A stretch of DNA of 64,000 nt, from assembly GCF_003951285.1 (NCBI RefSeq), contig NZ_RXFQ01000004.1, positions 186,001-250,000 on the forward strand, in the 5' to 3' direction. Both the position numbers and the translations under genes were made by a program. Positions 18,634-28,721 of the stretch are shown here, piece by piece (position 1 is the stretch's first letter; each line of letters opens with the position of its first letter). This DNA comes from Variovorax beijingensis (GTDB taxonomy: Bacteria; Pseudomonadota; Gammaproteobacteria; Burkholderiales; Burkholderiaceae_C). The notes beneath the pieces were generated by a model, which was given only the letters and a program-made list of their open reading frames with translations, was not told where the DNA came from and did not search any database.

Positions 18634-19287
18634 TCATCCTGCCTTGGCAGGCACAGGCGTGTTGAGCAGCTGCTGCTCCCACAGATAGGCGATGCCGCTG
18701 CCGGCGAAGTGCTGGATGAGAATCTCGGTCAGCTCCTCGACATGCTCGGTGCGCGCCCAATCGCGTTGCCATTCGCCAGCGAGCGCCATCACGGTCATCA
18801 CGTTCGCGCCCGCCGCGATCATTCGCTGGATGGCAACTTCGTGAGACTCCTTCGAAATCCCGCCCGACGCGTCGGTGATGACGGTCACGTCCCAGCCTTC
18901 GCCGGCCGCCTGGATGACAGGCATTGCGACGCAGACCTCGGTCCACAGGCCGGCGATGATCAGCTGCTTGCGGCCAGTCGCCTTGACGACGCTCACCACA
19001 TTCTCGTCCTGCCAGGTGTTCACCCAGGTGCGATCGATGACTTCCTGGTCCGGAAATACATCGGTGATCTGCTTGAAGAGAAATCCACCGCGCGCCGCGA
19101 TCACGCTGGTGAGAATGGTCGGAACATTGAAGGCTTTTGCCAGCTTTGCCAGCGCGGTCGTGTTGTTCACCACGGCCTGCGGGTCGTGGCTGTTCAGATT
19201 GGAGAGCTGGTAGGGCTGGTGGTCGATCAGAACGAGTACCGAGTCTTCGGGACGAAGAAGCGAAGCCAGGCCGTTGCGAAAAGTCAT
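18634..19287 (-). CDS. Isochorismatase-family hydrolase (YcaC-like)
   Basis: 217 residues from ATG at 19287; an open frame continues upstream but runs through the divergent promoter region. The cysteine hydrolase triad is visible: Asp22 in VLVLIDHQPYQ, a central Lys, and Cys119 in IAGLWTEVCVAM. The length and the sequence SLLRPEDSVLVLIDHQPYQL fit the YcaC-like branch of cytoplasmic hydrolases with unknown natural substrates. Divergent from a LysR gene with 127 bp between starts, a layout in which the LysR often controls the enzyme gene (inference). The frame continues to within 50 bp of the pilus-linked gene, convergent with it. Confidence 0.85.
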   Translation of the reverse strand: MTFRNGLASLLRPEDSVLVLIDHQPYQLSNLNSHDPQAVVNNTTALAKLAKAFNVPTILTSVIAARGGFLFKQITDVFPDQEVIDRTWVNTWQDENVVSVVKATGRKQLIIAGLWTEVCVAMPVIQAAGEGWDVTVITDASGGISKESHEVAIQRMIAAGANVMTVMALAGEWQRDWARTEHVEELTEILIQHFAGSGIAYLWEQQLLNTPVPAKAG

Positions 19288-19414
19288 TGATGGATCCTTT
19301 GTTTCGGTTGTGAACGGGACGTTGCTTGCCCCGAAGCAGGATTCTGTTGTTCCCCCCTTTGATGCGGTAGTACCATTTCGCGGCGAGCTGTGTCGCGCAA
19401 CGGGGAACGCCAAA

Positions 19415-20302
19415 TTGGACATCGAAGAGCTGCAGACATTCGTGGAAGTTGCCGATGCCGGCGGGGTTTCGTCTGCTGCGCTGCGGCTTGGGGTGTCCAA
19501 GTCGATCGTCAGCCGCCGCCTCTTCCGGCTTGAAGCAGAACTTGGTGTGCAACTTCTTGCGCGATCCACCCGCGGGGCTGCGCTCACAGAAGCGGGGGCC
19601 ACGTTCCGGGACTACGCAGCCAGGGTCTGCACCGAGATCGACATGGCCAGGGAAGCGATCCTGCCCGCCGGCGACCTTCGCGGCCGCTTGCGCGTTGCGG
19701 TGCCGTTTTCCTTGGGCCCGACTCACTTCGCTCCCATGCTCGCGGAAATGGCACGCCGCCACCCTGGGCTTCACATCCAGACCTGCTACAGCGATCGCTT
19801 CGTCGATCTCATCGCGGAGGGTTACGACTGCGCGATACGGGTCGGCTATCTACAGGACTCCAACTTGATCGCAAGGCGCATCGGCCCGGTCCATGGAAAG
19901 CTCGTCGCGAGTCCGGACTATGTCAAGGCGCATGGGTCGCCCGAGACACCGGAGGAGCTTGCCGGCCATCAGGCCCTGATGCAGGGAACCGAGGCCTGGC
20001 AACTCATGGATGGCGACAAGGTCATCACGGTTCGTCCGCAGGGGCGCTTCAAGGCCGACAACGGCACGGCCCTGGTCGCCGCCGCGGCAGCAGGACTCGG
20101 GATCGCCTACCTGCCCGATTGGCTCACCCATGAACATGTGGCCTCCGGGGCACTCGTGCCGGTCATGACACGTCATCCGCCACCCCCGGCAGGTGCCTAT
20201 GTCGTCCGGCCGCCAGGCCAGCATCCCGCACGGAAGATTCGGGTCCTCACCGAGCTTCTGATCGAGTATTGCGACCGGTCTGAGCATCCTGCGGGGCTAT
20301 AA
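19415..20302 (+). CDS. LysR-family transcriptional regulator
   Basis: 295 residues from TTG at 19415, preceded by ACGGGGAA; the reading frame is open to 19274 but the upstream part has no LysR character, and the TTG gives the family's usual length. The N-terminal winged helix (LDIEELQTFVEVADAGGVSSAALRLGVSKSIVSRRLFRLE) ends near residue 60. The effector domain begins with LRVAVPFSLGPTHFAPML. It belongs to the CrgA/DsdC-like group with the RDYAARV linker. Divergently transcribed from the isochorismatase-family gene, whose control is its likely role. A histidine kinase gene follows 27 bp downstream. Confidence 0.85.
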   Translation: MDIEELQTFVEVADAGGVSSAALRLGVSKSIVSRRLFRLEAELGVQLLARSTRGAALTEAGATFRDYAARVCTEIDMAREAILPAGDLRGRLRVAVPFSLGPTHFAPMLAEMARRHPGLHIQTCYSDRFVDLIAEGYDCAIRVGYLQDSNLIARRIGPVHGKLVASPDYVKAHGSPETPEELAGHQALMQGTEAWQLMDGDKVITVRPQGRFKADNGTALVAAAAAGLGIAYLPDWLTHEHVASGALVPVMTRHPPPPAGAYVVRPPGQHPARKIRVLTELLIEYCDRSEHPAGL

Positions 20303-20329
20303 AGCACTTTTGGGAACCTGCACGCCGCC

Positions 20330-21874
20330 ATGCAAAGCCAACCCGCCTCCGCAGCAAGCGCAACCTTCCTGGAGGACAACACGGCACCGATCGTCGAGCA
20401 GTTGCCCGTCGGCATTTTTCGCAAGGACGCCGAGGGACGCTTCACCTTCGTCAACGCCCGGTTCTGTGAACTCAAGGGCATGCCTGCAGAACGGATTCTG
20501 GGCCGCACGCCTGCGGAGATCGGCTCCGAAGAGGTGGCTTCCTGGCAGGTGATCGAATCTGCAGTGCGGAGGCCGGACGGGACGATCATCGGCAGCCAGG
20601 GGGTCTTGCTCGATGTGGCCCGGCGCAACCAGGAAGACGACGACAGGCTGGCCAACGAGCGCGAGCTGCTTCGCGCGCTGCTGGACAACTCCCCGGACCA
20701 TATCTACTTCAAGGACGCGCAGTCCCGTTTCATCAAGACCAGCACGGCGCAGGCCCTGGAGTTTGGAATGGCCACGCCCGAAGGGCTGGTGGGAAAGTCG
20801 GACTTCGACGTCTTTTCCGAAGAGCATGCGCGCCCGGCGTTCGAGGACGAGCAGGAAATCATCCGCACGGGTTTGCCGATGATCGGCAAGATCGAAAGAG
20901 AAACCTGGATCGACGGGCGGCCCGACACCTGGGCCCTGACGACGAAGATGCCTCTGCGAAACCGTGCGGGCCAGATCGTCGGAACCTTCGGCATCACCAA
21001 GAACATCTCCGATCTGAAGGAGGCGGAGCGCCAGGTTGCCGAGGTGAACAAGCAGTTGGTCGAGGCCTCGCACCTGGCCGGCATGGCCCGGATCGCCACC
21101 AATGTGCTGCACAACGTCGGCAATGTGCTCAACAGCGTGAACGTGTCCGCGGCGCTCATTCTTTCGCGCGCTCGCGCCTCCAAGGCCCCGGGGCTTGCGC
21201 GGGCCGTCCAGCTGATGGAAGAGCACGCGGACGACCTGGGCGCGTTCCTCGCTTCGGACCCCAAGGGCAAGGTGCTTCCCGGCTATTTGCGCCAACTGGC
21301 TTCCGCGCTGGTGGCGGAGCAGAACGACGCCATCAAGGAGCTGGCGGCGCTGGGCAAGAACGTGGAACACATCAAGGAGATCATTGCCGCGCAGCAGGCC
21401 TACGCCGGAGCATCGAGGCTGCTGGAAAAGGTGCAGATCCGCGAAGTGGTGGACGATGCATTGCGCATCAACGCCGAGGCGCTGGCGCAGCGTCGGATGG
21501 TGGTGGAAAAGGAGATTGCGCCTCTTCCCGAGCTGCTGCTGGACCAGGGGCGGATATTGCAGATCCTGGTGAACCTGATCAGCAACGCCGAGCAGGCGAT
21601 GGAAGGCGTGACCGACCGCGAGCCCCGGCTCACAGTGCGCGTGGAGCTGATGGCAGGCCAGCGGCTGCGCATCTGCGTGGCAGACAACGGTGTGGGCATT
21701 GCGACGCAGACCCTGTCCCAGGTGTTCGTGCACGGGTTCACAACGAAAAGGACCGGCCATGGATTCGGCCTGCACAGCGCCGTGATCGCCGCGCATGAAA
21801 TGGGTGGAACCCTCACGGCCCACAGCGACGGGCCGGGCACCGGCGCGGCATTCACGCTGGAACTCCCGGTTTGA
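20330..21874 (+). CDS. Soluble PAS-PAS sensor histidine kinase, orphan
   Basis: 514 residues without membrane segments. PAS 1 is at about 22-120 (LPVGIFRKDAEGRFTFVN), PAS 2 at about 135-245 (NSPDHIYFKDAQSRFIKTS; ITKNISDLKEAE). The phosphoacceptor region is ATNVLHNVGNVLNSV with His near 260, an H-box of the HNVGN type rather than the common HExR/HDLR. The ATPase domain has NLISNAEQAM (N box), DNGVGI (G1) and GHGFGLHSA (G2). All catalytic motifs are intact. No response regulator gene is near, so its partner is elsewhere. It follows the LysR gene closely on the same strand. Signal unknown; PAS domains suggest a small cytoplasmic ligand, haem or redox cue. Confidence 0.85.
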   Translation: MQSQPASAASATFLEDNTAPIVEQLPVGIFRKDAEGRFTFVNARFCELKGMPAERILGRTPAEIGSEEVASWQVIESAVRRPDGTIIGSQGVLLDVARRNQEDDDRLANERELLRALLDNSPDHIYFKDAQSRFIKTSTAQALEFGMATPEGLVGKSDFDVFSEEHARPAFEDEQEIIRTGLPMIGKIERETWIDGRPDTWALTTKMPLRNRAGQIVGTFGITKNISDLKEAERQVAEVNKQLVEASHLAGMARIATNVLHNVGNVLNSVNVSAALILSRARASKAPGLARAVQLMEEHADDLGAFLASDPKGKVLPGYLRQLASALVAEQNDAIKELAALGKNVEHIKEIIAAQQAYAGASRLLEKVQIREVVDDALRINAEALAQRRMVVEKEIAPLPELLLDQGRILQILVNLISNAEQAMEGVTDREPRLTVRVELMAGQRLRICVADNGVGIATQTLSQVFVHGFTTKRTGHGFGLHSAVIAAHEMGGTLTAHSDGPGTGAAFTLELPV

Positions 21875-21938
21875 AAAAGAAGGCGCAGAAACGCTCAACG
21901 CTTCTTCTTGCTCAGCTCGGTGATGAGCGCGTTGAAAA

Positions 21939-22841
21939 TCAGGTCGCTCGAACGCTGGCAGGCTTGAGCCGGCTCGAAAGAAAATCGAGCAGTGCACGGT
22001 GCACAGCGGTACTGTGCCGGCGCTGCAGGTACACGGCGGACAGCCACATATCGCTGCGGACGAATTCCGACAAGACGGGCACCAGCCGACCACTCTCGAC
22101 GTAAGGCTTCAGCATGACCGACGGCAGATAGACGACGCCGGCCCCCAACAGTGCAGCCTGAATCAGAGGGCCAGGCTCCGTGGCATCCAGCCTTCCATGG
22201 ATCGTGACTTCGACCGGCTGGCCGTCGGCCTTGAAGCGCCACTTCGGCAGCGGATTCAGATGGGTACTGAACAGCGCTGCGTGTTGCGAAAGCTCATCGG
22301 GATGAACAGGCACGCCATGCTTGCGCCAGTACACCGGGGCTGCGCAGACGCTGAGTTCCATGGCCACCAGCTTTCGAACAATCAGGTTCTCGTTGGCTGA
22401 AGTGCCGAAGCGAAGCGCGATGTCGATGCCCTCTTCTGCAAGATCGACCATGCGGTTCGTGAGCACAAGACTGATGCTGACCTCCGGATAGTGGCCAAGA
22501 AAGGTGTTGATCAGCGCCGGCAGTTCCGTCAGCTCCATGCCGTGCGGTGCCGAAATGCGCAGCCGCCCGCTCGGGACCCGCGCGCGGTCTTGAAGTTCGG
22601 CGCGTGTCACATCGGCCAGTTCCAGTATCGGCCTGCTCCTGTCGAGCAGCAGGAGGCCTGCGTCCGTGAGGCTGACGGCGCGATTGGTCCGGTTCAGCAG
22701 CCGCACGCCAAAGCGCTGCTCGAGGGCCGCGATGTACTTGCTGACGGTCCCCCTCGACAGCGCCAGATGCTTGGCGGTGCGGGAGAAGCTTCCGGAAGAG
22801 GCCACCTCGCTGAAGGTGCGCAGGAGATCCAGGCTGTCCAC
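21939..22841 (-). CDS. LysR-family transcriptional regulator
   Basis: 300 residues from GTG at 22841 with GGAG six bases upstream. The winged helix is DLLRTFSEVASSGSFSRTAKHLALSRGTVSKYIAALEQRFGVRLLNR; the effector domain starts at SGRLRISAPHGMELTELPAL. It lies 36 bp after the SDR gene in the same direction as the RND efflux genes, so it could be the last gene of that transcription unit or regulate the SDR. No divergent partner gene is present, which is unusual for a LysR gene. Target unknown. Confidence 0.85.
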   Translation of the reverse strand: MDSLDLLRTFSEVASSGSFSRTAKHLALSRGTVSKYIAALEQRFGVRLLNRTNRAVSLTDAGLLLLDRSRPILELADVTRAELQDRARVPSGRLRISAPHGMELTELPALINTFLGHYPEVSISLVLTNRMVDLAEEGIDIALRFGTSANENLIVRKLVAMELSVCAAPVYWRKHGVPVHPDELSQHAALFSTHLNPLPKWRFKADGQPVEVTIHGRLDATEPGPLIQAALLGAGVVYLPSVMLKPYVESGRLVPVLSEFVRSDMWLSAVYLQRRHSTAVHRALLDFLSSRLKPASVRAT

Positions 22842-22877
22842 GGTGTTCTCCTACAAGAGCTTTCGTACGGTCGACGT

Positions 22878-23684
22878 TCAGGCGAGGCCGAGCTTTTTTC
22901 TCAGGCTCGCGTCCACCGGTCCCGCAGGCATGAAGCGGCGCAGCTTGGTCAGCAAGGACGCCTCCCCCGGCGGCGTGCAGCGCATGCGCCATGGGCCGAG
23001 CGCCGCCTCGACGATGGTGCCCGCCACGCCGTGCGGCTCGGGCGCGCTGGCGACGCTGTCGGCCACGGAGAGCGCCACCAGGTCGCGTTCACGGTCATAG
23101 TCCGCGATCCGCGCCTTCGCGCGCGGTGCGTTGGCATCGAGGTTGGTCCGGGTGAAGGCCGGCTGCACCAGCGTCGCGCGAATTCCGAACTGGCGCGCCT
23201 CGTGGTCCAGCGATTCCGACAGCCCTTCCACCGCGTGCTTGGTGGCCGCATAGAGCCCCATGTACGGAGCGGGAAGCACGCCGAGCACCGAGCTCACGTT
23301 GACGATCCGCCCGCGGCGCTGCTGGCGCATGTACGGCAGCACGGCGCGCGTCGTGCGGAGCAGGCCGAAGACGTTGGTGTCGAACAGCGCCGCGGCCTCG
23401 GCCGTCGCGGTTTCCTCGACCGCGCCGATCATCATCATTCCCGCGTTGTTGACCAGCACGTCGATGCGCGTGGCCTGCTCGATGATCGATTCAATGCCCG
23501 CCTGAACCGAGCCTTCTTCGCGAACGTCCATCTCGACGAACTCGACACCGGGCAGCGCGGGTGCATTGCGCAGGTCGCGCACGGTGCCGAACACGCGGCA
23601 GCCCCGCGCCACGAACATTTCCGCAGCGACGCGTCCGATGCCCGAGGACGCGCCCGTCACGACAACAACTGATGAACTCGACAT
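22878..23684 (-). CDS. Short-chain dehydrogenase/reductase
   Basis: 268 residues from ATG at 23684. Classical [12 protein letters not shown] (NADP/NAD site, about 10-18), NNAG, a catalytic Ser in [10 protein letters not shown], and YAATK (Tyr and Lys of the active site). A C-terminal extension ([25 protein letters not shown]) is typical of SDRs resembling those that act on hydrophobic alcohols or ketones. It follows the RND pump gene by 41 bp on the same strand, so it may be cotranscribed and act on the same compounds, but the substrate is unknown. Confidence 0.87.
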   Translation of the reverse strand: MSSSSVVVVTGASSGIGRVAAEMFVARGCRVFGTVRDLRNAPALPGVEFVEMDVREEGSVQAGIESIIEQATRIDVLVNNAGMMMIGAVEETATAEAAALFDTNVFGLLRTTRAVLPYMRQQRRGRIVNVSSVLGVLPAPYMGLYAATKHAVEGLSESLDHEARQFGIRATLVQPAFTRTNLDANAPRAKARIADYDRERDLVALSVADSVASAPEPHGVAGTIVEAALGPWRMRCTPPGEASLLTKLRRFMPAGPVDASLRKKLGLA

Positions 23685-23725
23685 GGCAATTCCTTCGATC
23701 TCTTGATGAATGGCGATGAGGCGCG

Positions 23726-26700
23726 TCAGTGCGCGGGCTGGGCGGCGTTGCCTGGTTTGATCCTGAACCAGATCGAATACATCGCCGGCAGGAACACCAG
23801 CGTGAGGATCGTCCCCGCGAAAGTGCCGCCGATCAGCGTGTACGCCAACGCGCCCCAGAACACCGAATGGGTCAGCGGAATGAACGCGAGGATCGCCGCC
23901 AGCGCCGTCAGGATCACGGGCCGGGCACGCTGCACGGTCGCCTCGACAACCGCATGGAACGGATCGAGCCCCTCCTGCTGGTTGTGGTGGATCTGCCCGA
24001 GCAGGATCAGCGTGTTGCGCATCAGGATGCCCGACAGCGCGATGAGCCCGACGAGCGCATTGATGCCGAAGGGCTGCTGGAACAGCAGCAGCGTCGGCAC
24101 GACGCCGATCAGCCCGAGCGGACTCGTGAGAAACACCATCACCATCGCGGAGATCGAGCGCACCTGGAAGATGATGATGAGGAGCGTGATCGCCAGCATG
24201 ATCGGGAACAGCGGCAGCATCGCCGTGGTCGCCTTCTCCGATTCCTCGATGGAGCCGGCCTGCACGATGCGGTAGCCCGCGGGCAGCTTCTGCATCAGGG
24301 GCTGCAGCTTCGCGGTGATCGCGGCCGATACGTCGGGTGGCTGCAGCCCGTCGGCGATGTCGCCCTGCACGGTGATCGTGGGCATGCGGTCGCGTCGCCG
24401 CATGACGGGTTCTTCCATGCGCACCTCGACCTCGCCGACCTGCGACAGCGGAATGCGCTGGCCTGCGGCACCGGCGAGCGTGAAGTCCGCGAGCTTCGCG
24501 GGATCGAGCCGGGTGCTGCCGGCCGAACGGGCCACCACCTGCACGGTGCGGATGTCTTCGCGCACGGTGGTCACCGGCGCGCCGCTCAGGAGGAACTGCA
24601 GTTGCTGCGCCACCGCGCCGGAGCTCAGCCCGACGGCCTGCAGGCGGTCCTGCTTCAAGGTGAAGTGCAGCGTGGGCGTGCGGGTGCCCCAGTCGGTGTT
24701 GACGGTGCGCATCATCGGGCTGGCATCCATCACCTGCCGCACCTCGGCCGCGATCCGGCGCAGTTCGTTCGCATCGGGCCCGCTGACGCGGTAGGCCACA
24801 GGAAACGGCGAGTACGGCCCGAACACCAGCTGCGTCACGCGCACCCGCGCCTCGGACGCGAGGCCGTCGGCAATGGCCTGGCGCAACCGGTGCTTCAGGG
24901 CCTCGCGCTCTTCCTGGCTGGCCGTGCGGATCACGATCTTGGCGAACGACGGGTCCGGCAGTTCCGGCCCCATGGCGAAAAAGAAGCGGGGTGCGCCCTG
25001 TCCGATGTAGGAGGTGACGATCTGCGCCTCCGGCTGCGTGGACAGCCAGGCCTCGACTTTCGCCGCTGCGTTGCTGGTCTGCGTGATGGCCGTGCCATAA
25101 GGCATCTGCACTTCGACCAGGACTTCGGGGCGGTCGGAGATCGGGAAGAACTGCTTCTTGACCACGCCCATGCCGAGGATCGACACCACAAACAGGCCGA
25201 CGACCGCACCCGCGACCAGCCACTTGCGCGCGATGACGCGCTCGAGCACCCGGCGCAGGCGGTTGTAGCGCGGCGTGTCGTAGATCGCGGCATGGCCGCC
25301 TTCGACCTTCTTGAAATTCGGCAGCAGCTTCACGCCCAGGTAGGGGGTGAACACCACCGCGACCACCCACGATGCGATCAGCGCGATGCCGACGATCCAG
25401 AACATGTTGCTGGTGTATTCGCCCGCTGTCGACGGCGCAAAGCCGTTGGGCATGAAGCCGACGGCCGTGACCAGCGTGCCCGAAAGCATCGGCGCCGCCG
25501 TGTGGCTCCAGGCGTAGGCGGACGCGGCCACATGGCTGTAGCCCTCCTCGATCTTCACGACCATCATCTCGATGGCGATGATGGCGTCGTCCACCAAGAG
25601 GCCAAGCGCCAGGATCAGCGAGCCGAGCGTGATGCGGTCGAAGTTCTTTCCGGTGGCCTCCATCACCACGAAGACCACGGCCAGCGTGAGCGGCACGGCG
25701 GCTGCGACCACCAGGCCCGCGCGCCAGCCCATGCTCAGGAAGCTCACCAGCATCACGACCAGCAAGGCCGCGAAGAACTTCATCATGAATTCGTCGACCG
25801 ACGCGGCGATGTTGACCGACTGGTCCGTGACCTTCGACAGGCTCAGGCCCAGCGGCAGTTCGGCATTGATGGCGCGGGCTTCCGCGTCCAGAGACTTGCC
25901 CAGGTCGAGCCCATTCCAGCCCTCTTTCATCACGACGCCTATCAGCAGCGCCGGCTCGCCGCCGTTGCGGATCATGAAGGTGGCCGGGTCTTCGTAGCCG
26001 CGCCGGACCGTGGCCACGTCCGAGAGCTTCAAGGTGCGGCCTTGCGCAACCACGGGCGTGTCGCGGATCTTCTGCAGGGTGTCGAAGGCGCCGTCCAGCC
26101 GGATGAAAACCTGCGGGCCGCTGGTTTCCACAGAGCCGGCCGGGCTCAGCGCGTTCTGAGTATTGAGTGCGGCAAACACGTCTTGCGGGCTGATGCCCAA
26201 GGTCGCCAGCCGGTCGTGCGCGAACTCGACGTAGATGCGCTCCGACTGCTCACCGGCGATGTTGACCTTCTTCACGCCCGGCACATGCAGCAGCCGCTGG
26301 CGCAGCGTTTCCGCATCGCGCACCAGCACGCGCTGCGGCTCTCCCTTGGCCTTGAGCGCGAAGAGGGCGAAGGTGACGTCGGCGTACTCGTCGTTGATCA
26401 TCGGGCCGATCACGCCCGCCGGAAGATTGCCGGCTTCGTCGCCGACCTTCTTTCGTGCTTGATAGAACTCTTCCTGCACCTTGGAGGGTGGCGTACTGTC
26501 CTGCAAGGTCAGCGTGGTGAACGCGAGACCGGGCCGCGTGTAGGTTTCGGCGCGATCGTAGTAGCGCAGTTCCTGCAGGCGTTTCTCGACCTTCTCGGCG
26601 ACCTGGTCCTGCATCTCCTGCGCCGTGGCGCCGGGCCAGGCCGTGATGATGGTCATCACCTTGATCGTGAAGGCCGGGTCTTCCGCGCGGCCGAGCTTGA

Positions 26701-26803
26701 AGAACGCGACCAGCCCTGCCAACGAGATCAGGCCGATGAGGAACAGCGTGATGGATCGCTCGCGGACGGCCAGCGCCGACAGATTGAAACGGCCTTCGCT
26801 CAT
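23726..26803 (-). CDS. RND-family inner-membrane efflux pump
   Basis: 1025 residues, normal for HAE1/HME-type RND pumps. One N-terminal TM ([21 protein letters not shown]) precedes a large periplasmic domain, then TM2-6 with the proton-relay segment [18 protein letters not shown], a second periplasmic domain, and the last TM cluster ending near [10 protein letters not shown]. The segment [18 protein letters not shown] marks the second porter repeat. The start ATG overlaps the adaptor gene stop (ATGA). With adaptor and outer-membrane genes nearby it makes a complete tripartite drug or solvent exporter; its substrates are unknown. Confidence 0.93.
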   Translation of the reverse strand: MSEGRFNLSALAVRERSITLFLIGLISLAGLVAFFKLGRAEDPAFTIKVMTIITAWPGATAQEMQDQVAEKVEKRLQELRYYDRAETYTRPGLAFTTLTLQDSTPPSKVQEEFYQARKKVGDEAGNLPAGVIGPMINDEYADVTFALFALKAKGEPQRVLVRDAETLRQRLLHVPGVKKVNIAGEQSERIYVEFAHDRLATLGISPQDVFAALNTQNALSPAGSVETSGPQVFIRLDGAFDTLQKIRDTPVVAQGRTLKLSDVATVRRGYEDPATFMIRNGGEPALLIGVVMKEGWNGLDLGKSLDAEARAINAELPLGLSLSKVTDQSVNIAASVDEFMMKFFAALLVVMLVSFLSMGWRAGLVVAAAVPLTLAVVFVVMEATGKNFDRITLGSLILALGLLVDDAIIAIEMMVVKIEEGYSHVAASAYAWSHTAAPMLSGTLVTAVGFMPNGFAPSTAGEYTSNMFWIVGIALIASWVVAVVFTPYLGVKLLPNFKKVEGGHAAIYDTPRYNRLRRVLERVIARKWLVAGAVVGLFVVSILGMGVVKKQFFPISDRPEVLVEVQMPYGTAITQTSNAAAKVEAWLSTQPEAQIVTSYIGQGAPRFFFAMGPELPDPSFAKIVIRTASQEEREALKHRLRQAIADGLASEARVRVTQLVFGPYSPFPVAYRVSGPDANELRRIAAEVRQVMDASPMMRTVNTDWGTRTPTLHFTLKQDRLQAVGLSSGAVAQQLQFLLSGAPVTTVREDIRTVQVVARSAGSTRLDPAKLADFTLAGAAGQRIPLSQVGEVEVRMEEPVMRRRDRMPTITVQGDIADGLQPPDVSAAITAKLQPLMQKLPAGYRIVQAGSIEESEKATTAMLPLFPIMLAITLLIIIFQVRSISAMVMVFLTSPLGLIGVVPTLLLFQQPFGINALVGLIALSGILMRNTLILLGQIHHNQQEGLDPFHAVVEATVQRARPVILTALAAILAFIPLTHSVFWGALAYTLIGGTFAGTILTLVFLPAMYSIWFRIKPGNAAQPAH

Positions 26804-27915
26804 GGGCGGGCTCCGCCCACCGCGGGTGTCGCAGCCGAGGCCGCGACACGCACCTGCTCGCCTTCGCGCAGCAGATGCGCGCCGAGCGCGACCACTTGGT
26901 CCCCCTGCTTGAGCGGACCCGTGACCTGGGCGCGGTCGTCTTCCAGCGATTCCACCGTCACCGGTTGCCAGCGCACCTTCGCGGGATCGCCGCCGATGAC
27001 CCAGACGCCGGTCGACTTGCCTGTGTCGAACAGGGCGCCGATCGGCACCTGCACACCGTTCTTCGCGACGACCTTGCCGTCCCCGACGTGGACCGTCACC
27101 GTGGCCCCGAGCGGCGCATTGACCAGCTCGCCATCGAGCACATAGCGCGCCTCGAAGGTGCGCGTGAGCTTGTCGGCCGCATCGGAGAGCTGCCTGAGCT
27201 TGACGGGCACGGCAACGCCTTCCCTGCCGAACAGCGTGGCCTGCCCGCCGGAGCCGACGGCCGGGCGCAGCGTTTCGGGCAGCTGGACCACGGCCTCCCT
27301 GCGCCCGGCCTGCGCCACGCGGACCACCGGCTGGCCGGCGGCGACGACCTGGCCGGGCTCGGCCAGCGTTTCAAGGACCGTGCCGTCGACGTCGGCGACC
27401 AGGTCTGAATAGCGGTTGGCATTGCGAGCGACATCGGACTGCGCTTCGGCCGCACTGAGCTGGGCTTGGGCGGCATCCGCCGCGGCCTTGATCTGGTCGT
27501 AGGCCGAAGCGGAGATTGCACCGGTGCCGCGCAGGTCGCGATAGCGCAGCTCTTCGTCGCTCGCCTGCTTCGCGCGCGCTCGTGCAGCGGCCACGGCCTC
27601 CAGCTGCGCACGCGCGGCGAGCTTCAGATCGGCGGGGTCGATGCGCATGAGCAACTGCCCACGCTTGACTGTTTGCCCGGCGTCCACGAGCCGCTCCAGC
27701 ACCTTTCCGGAAACGCGGAAGCCCAGGTCGCTCTGAACCCGCGCGGCGACGGTGCCCGTGAACGAGCGCGATGCCGGCCCGGCGGCCTGGACCGTGGCGG
27801 CGCGCACCAGCGGCGTCTGGGTGCGCGGATCGGGCGGGGTCTTGTCGTCGCAGGCGGCCAGCGCGAACGGCAAGGCGCAGACGAAGGCGGATGTAAGGAG
27901 GCGGCGCGTGTGCAT
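26800..27915 (-). CDS. RND efflux periplasmic adaptor lipoprotein
   Basis: 371 residues. Lipoprotein signal MHTRRLLTSAFVCALPFALAAC with the lipid Cys at 22. The membrane-proximal and lipoyl segments include VAARVQSDLGFRVSGKVLE and LVDAGQTVKRGQLLMRIDPADL, with a coiled-coil hairpin between residues about 90 and 165 (RARAKQASDEELRYRDLRGTGAISASAYDQ). The C-terminal beta-barrel has GATVTVHVGDGK and VWVIGGDPAKVRWQPVTVE. It bridges pump and outer-membrane channel. A perfect palindrome at 27961-27984 lies just upstream, the likely repressor site. Confidence 0.92.
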   Translation of the reverse strand: MHTRRLLTSAFVCALPFALAACDDKTPPDPRTQTPLVRAATVQAAGPASRSFTGTVAARVQSDLGFRVSGKVLERLVDAGQTVKRGQLLMRIDPADLKLAARAQLEAVAAARARAKQASDEELRYRDLRGTGAISASAYDQIKAAADAAQAQLSAAEAQSDVARNANRYSDLVADVDGTVLETLAEPGQVVAAGQPVVRVAQAGRREAVVQLPETLRPAVGSGGQATLFGREGVAVPVKLRQLSDAADKLTRTFEARYVLDGELVNAPLGATVTVHVGDGKVVAKNGVQVPIGALFDTGKSTGVWVIGGDPAKVRWQPVTVESLEDDRAQVTGPLKQGDQVVALGAHLLREGEQVRVAASAATPAVGGARP

Positions 27916-27960
27916 GAGGGGCCCATTGACGAATCGATCAGGGCCCCGATTCTGATAACG

Positions 27961-27984
27961 GTGACCATTTTAGTCAATGGTCAC
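27961..27984. promoter_or_regulatory. Palindromic operator in front of the efflux adaptor gene
   Basis: GTGACCATT at 27961-27969, six bases, then AATGGTCAC at 27976-27984: a perfect 9-bp inverted repeat between the TetR gene and the adaptor start. Reading toward the adaptor, a TTGACT -35-like box overlaps it. A related 24-bp site occurs on the other side of the TetR gene. Confidence 0.8.
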
Positions 27985-27999
27985 AAAGAAATTAGTGTT

Positions 28000-28617
28000 T
28001 CAAGGCGACAAGCTGCGCAGCACCAGACCCGACAGCTGGACCGGCGCCTGGTCCGTGTAATGGGCGCTGAGCTGCAGGATCACGGGGTTGATGTAGGGGT
28101 GCATGACCAGGTAGATGGCCGCCGCCGTCTCGTCGATCGGCGTCTTGCGCTCGAAGTCGCCCGACTCGCGCCCCTGCCTCAGCAGCTCGAGCAGCATCTG
28201 CCGGATGCACTCTTCATGCGCAATGGCCGACGGCCAGCGCTCGCTGGCTGCCGAGATCGCGATCTCGTAGAGCTTGCGGTCCCGGAAGAACAACCGAAGG
28301 CCCGAATCGACGATGGCCTTGAACATGCGGCGCAGCTTCTCGGGCGGACGGTCGGCCCCGTCGACCGCTGCGCGGATCTCCGCTTCGATCTCGCGCAGAC
28401 AGTTCGCGCAGATCATTTCGCCGATCGCCTGCTTGGACTCGAAGAACTTGTAGATGTAGGCCTTGGAGAAGCCGATGGCCTTGGCCAGGTCGGAAACCGT
28501 GGTCTTCTCGTAGCCGTACTGGCTGAAGTGCTCGGTGGCCGCCACGACGATCTGCGCGCGCACGTCATGGTCGGCCGGGCCCCGCGCGGCCGGCGGAGAA
28601 GAGGTTGCGTTGTTCAT
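28000..28617 (-). CDS. TetR-family repressor of the RND efflux system
   Basis: 205 residues. The N-terminal TetR helix-turn-helix is AQIVVAATEHFSQYGYEKTTVSDLAKAIGFSKAYIYKFFESKQAI. The C-terminal ligand domain matches the TetR_C group often found beside RND genes. The gene sits between the adaptor-pump genes (same strand) and the outer-membrane channel gene (divergent), with a matching palindrome on each side, so it very likely represses both units and is released by a pump substrate (inference). Confidence 0.9.
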   Translation of the reverse strand: MNNATSSPPAARGPADHDVRAQIVVAATEHFSQYGYEKTTVSDLAKAIGFSKAYIYKFFESKQAIGEMICANCLREIEAEIRAAVDGADRPPEKLRRMFKAIVDSGLRLFFRDRKLYEIAISAASERWPSAIAHEECIRQMLLELLRQGRESGDFERKTPIDETAAAIYLVMHPYINPVILQLSAHYTDQAPVQLSGLVLRSLSP

Positions 28618-28655
28618 GCCGGGAGCTTAGCGCCTGGATAAACAAACGACAACAA

Positions 28656-28679
28656 GTGACCAAATTGAATTATAGTCAC
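28656..28679. promoter_or_regulatory. Second TetR operator between repressor and outer-membrane channel genes
   Basis: GTGACCA, ten bases, then TAGTCAC: 24 bp in total, the same span as the palindrome at 27961 (GTGACCA, ten bases, TGGTCAC). It overlaps a TATAGT -10-like element at 28671-28676 facing the channel gene, and lies 39 bp from the TetR start, so one bound repressor could shut both divergent promoters. Confidence 0.7.
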
Positions 28680-28721
28680 TCACTTCTTTTTGCCCAACCG
28701 TCCGCCACCCGGAGCAACCCC

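Noticed and set aside
23729..27145. 1138-codon open frame on the plus strand
   Set aside because: It is antisense to the RND pump and adaptor genes; the translation is a low-complexity His/Arg/Asp-rich shadow caused by high GC codon bias.
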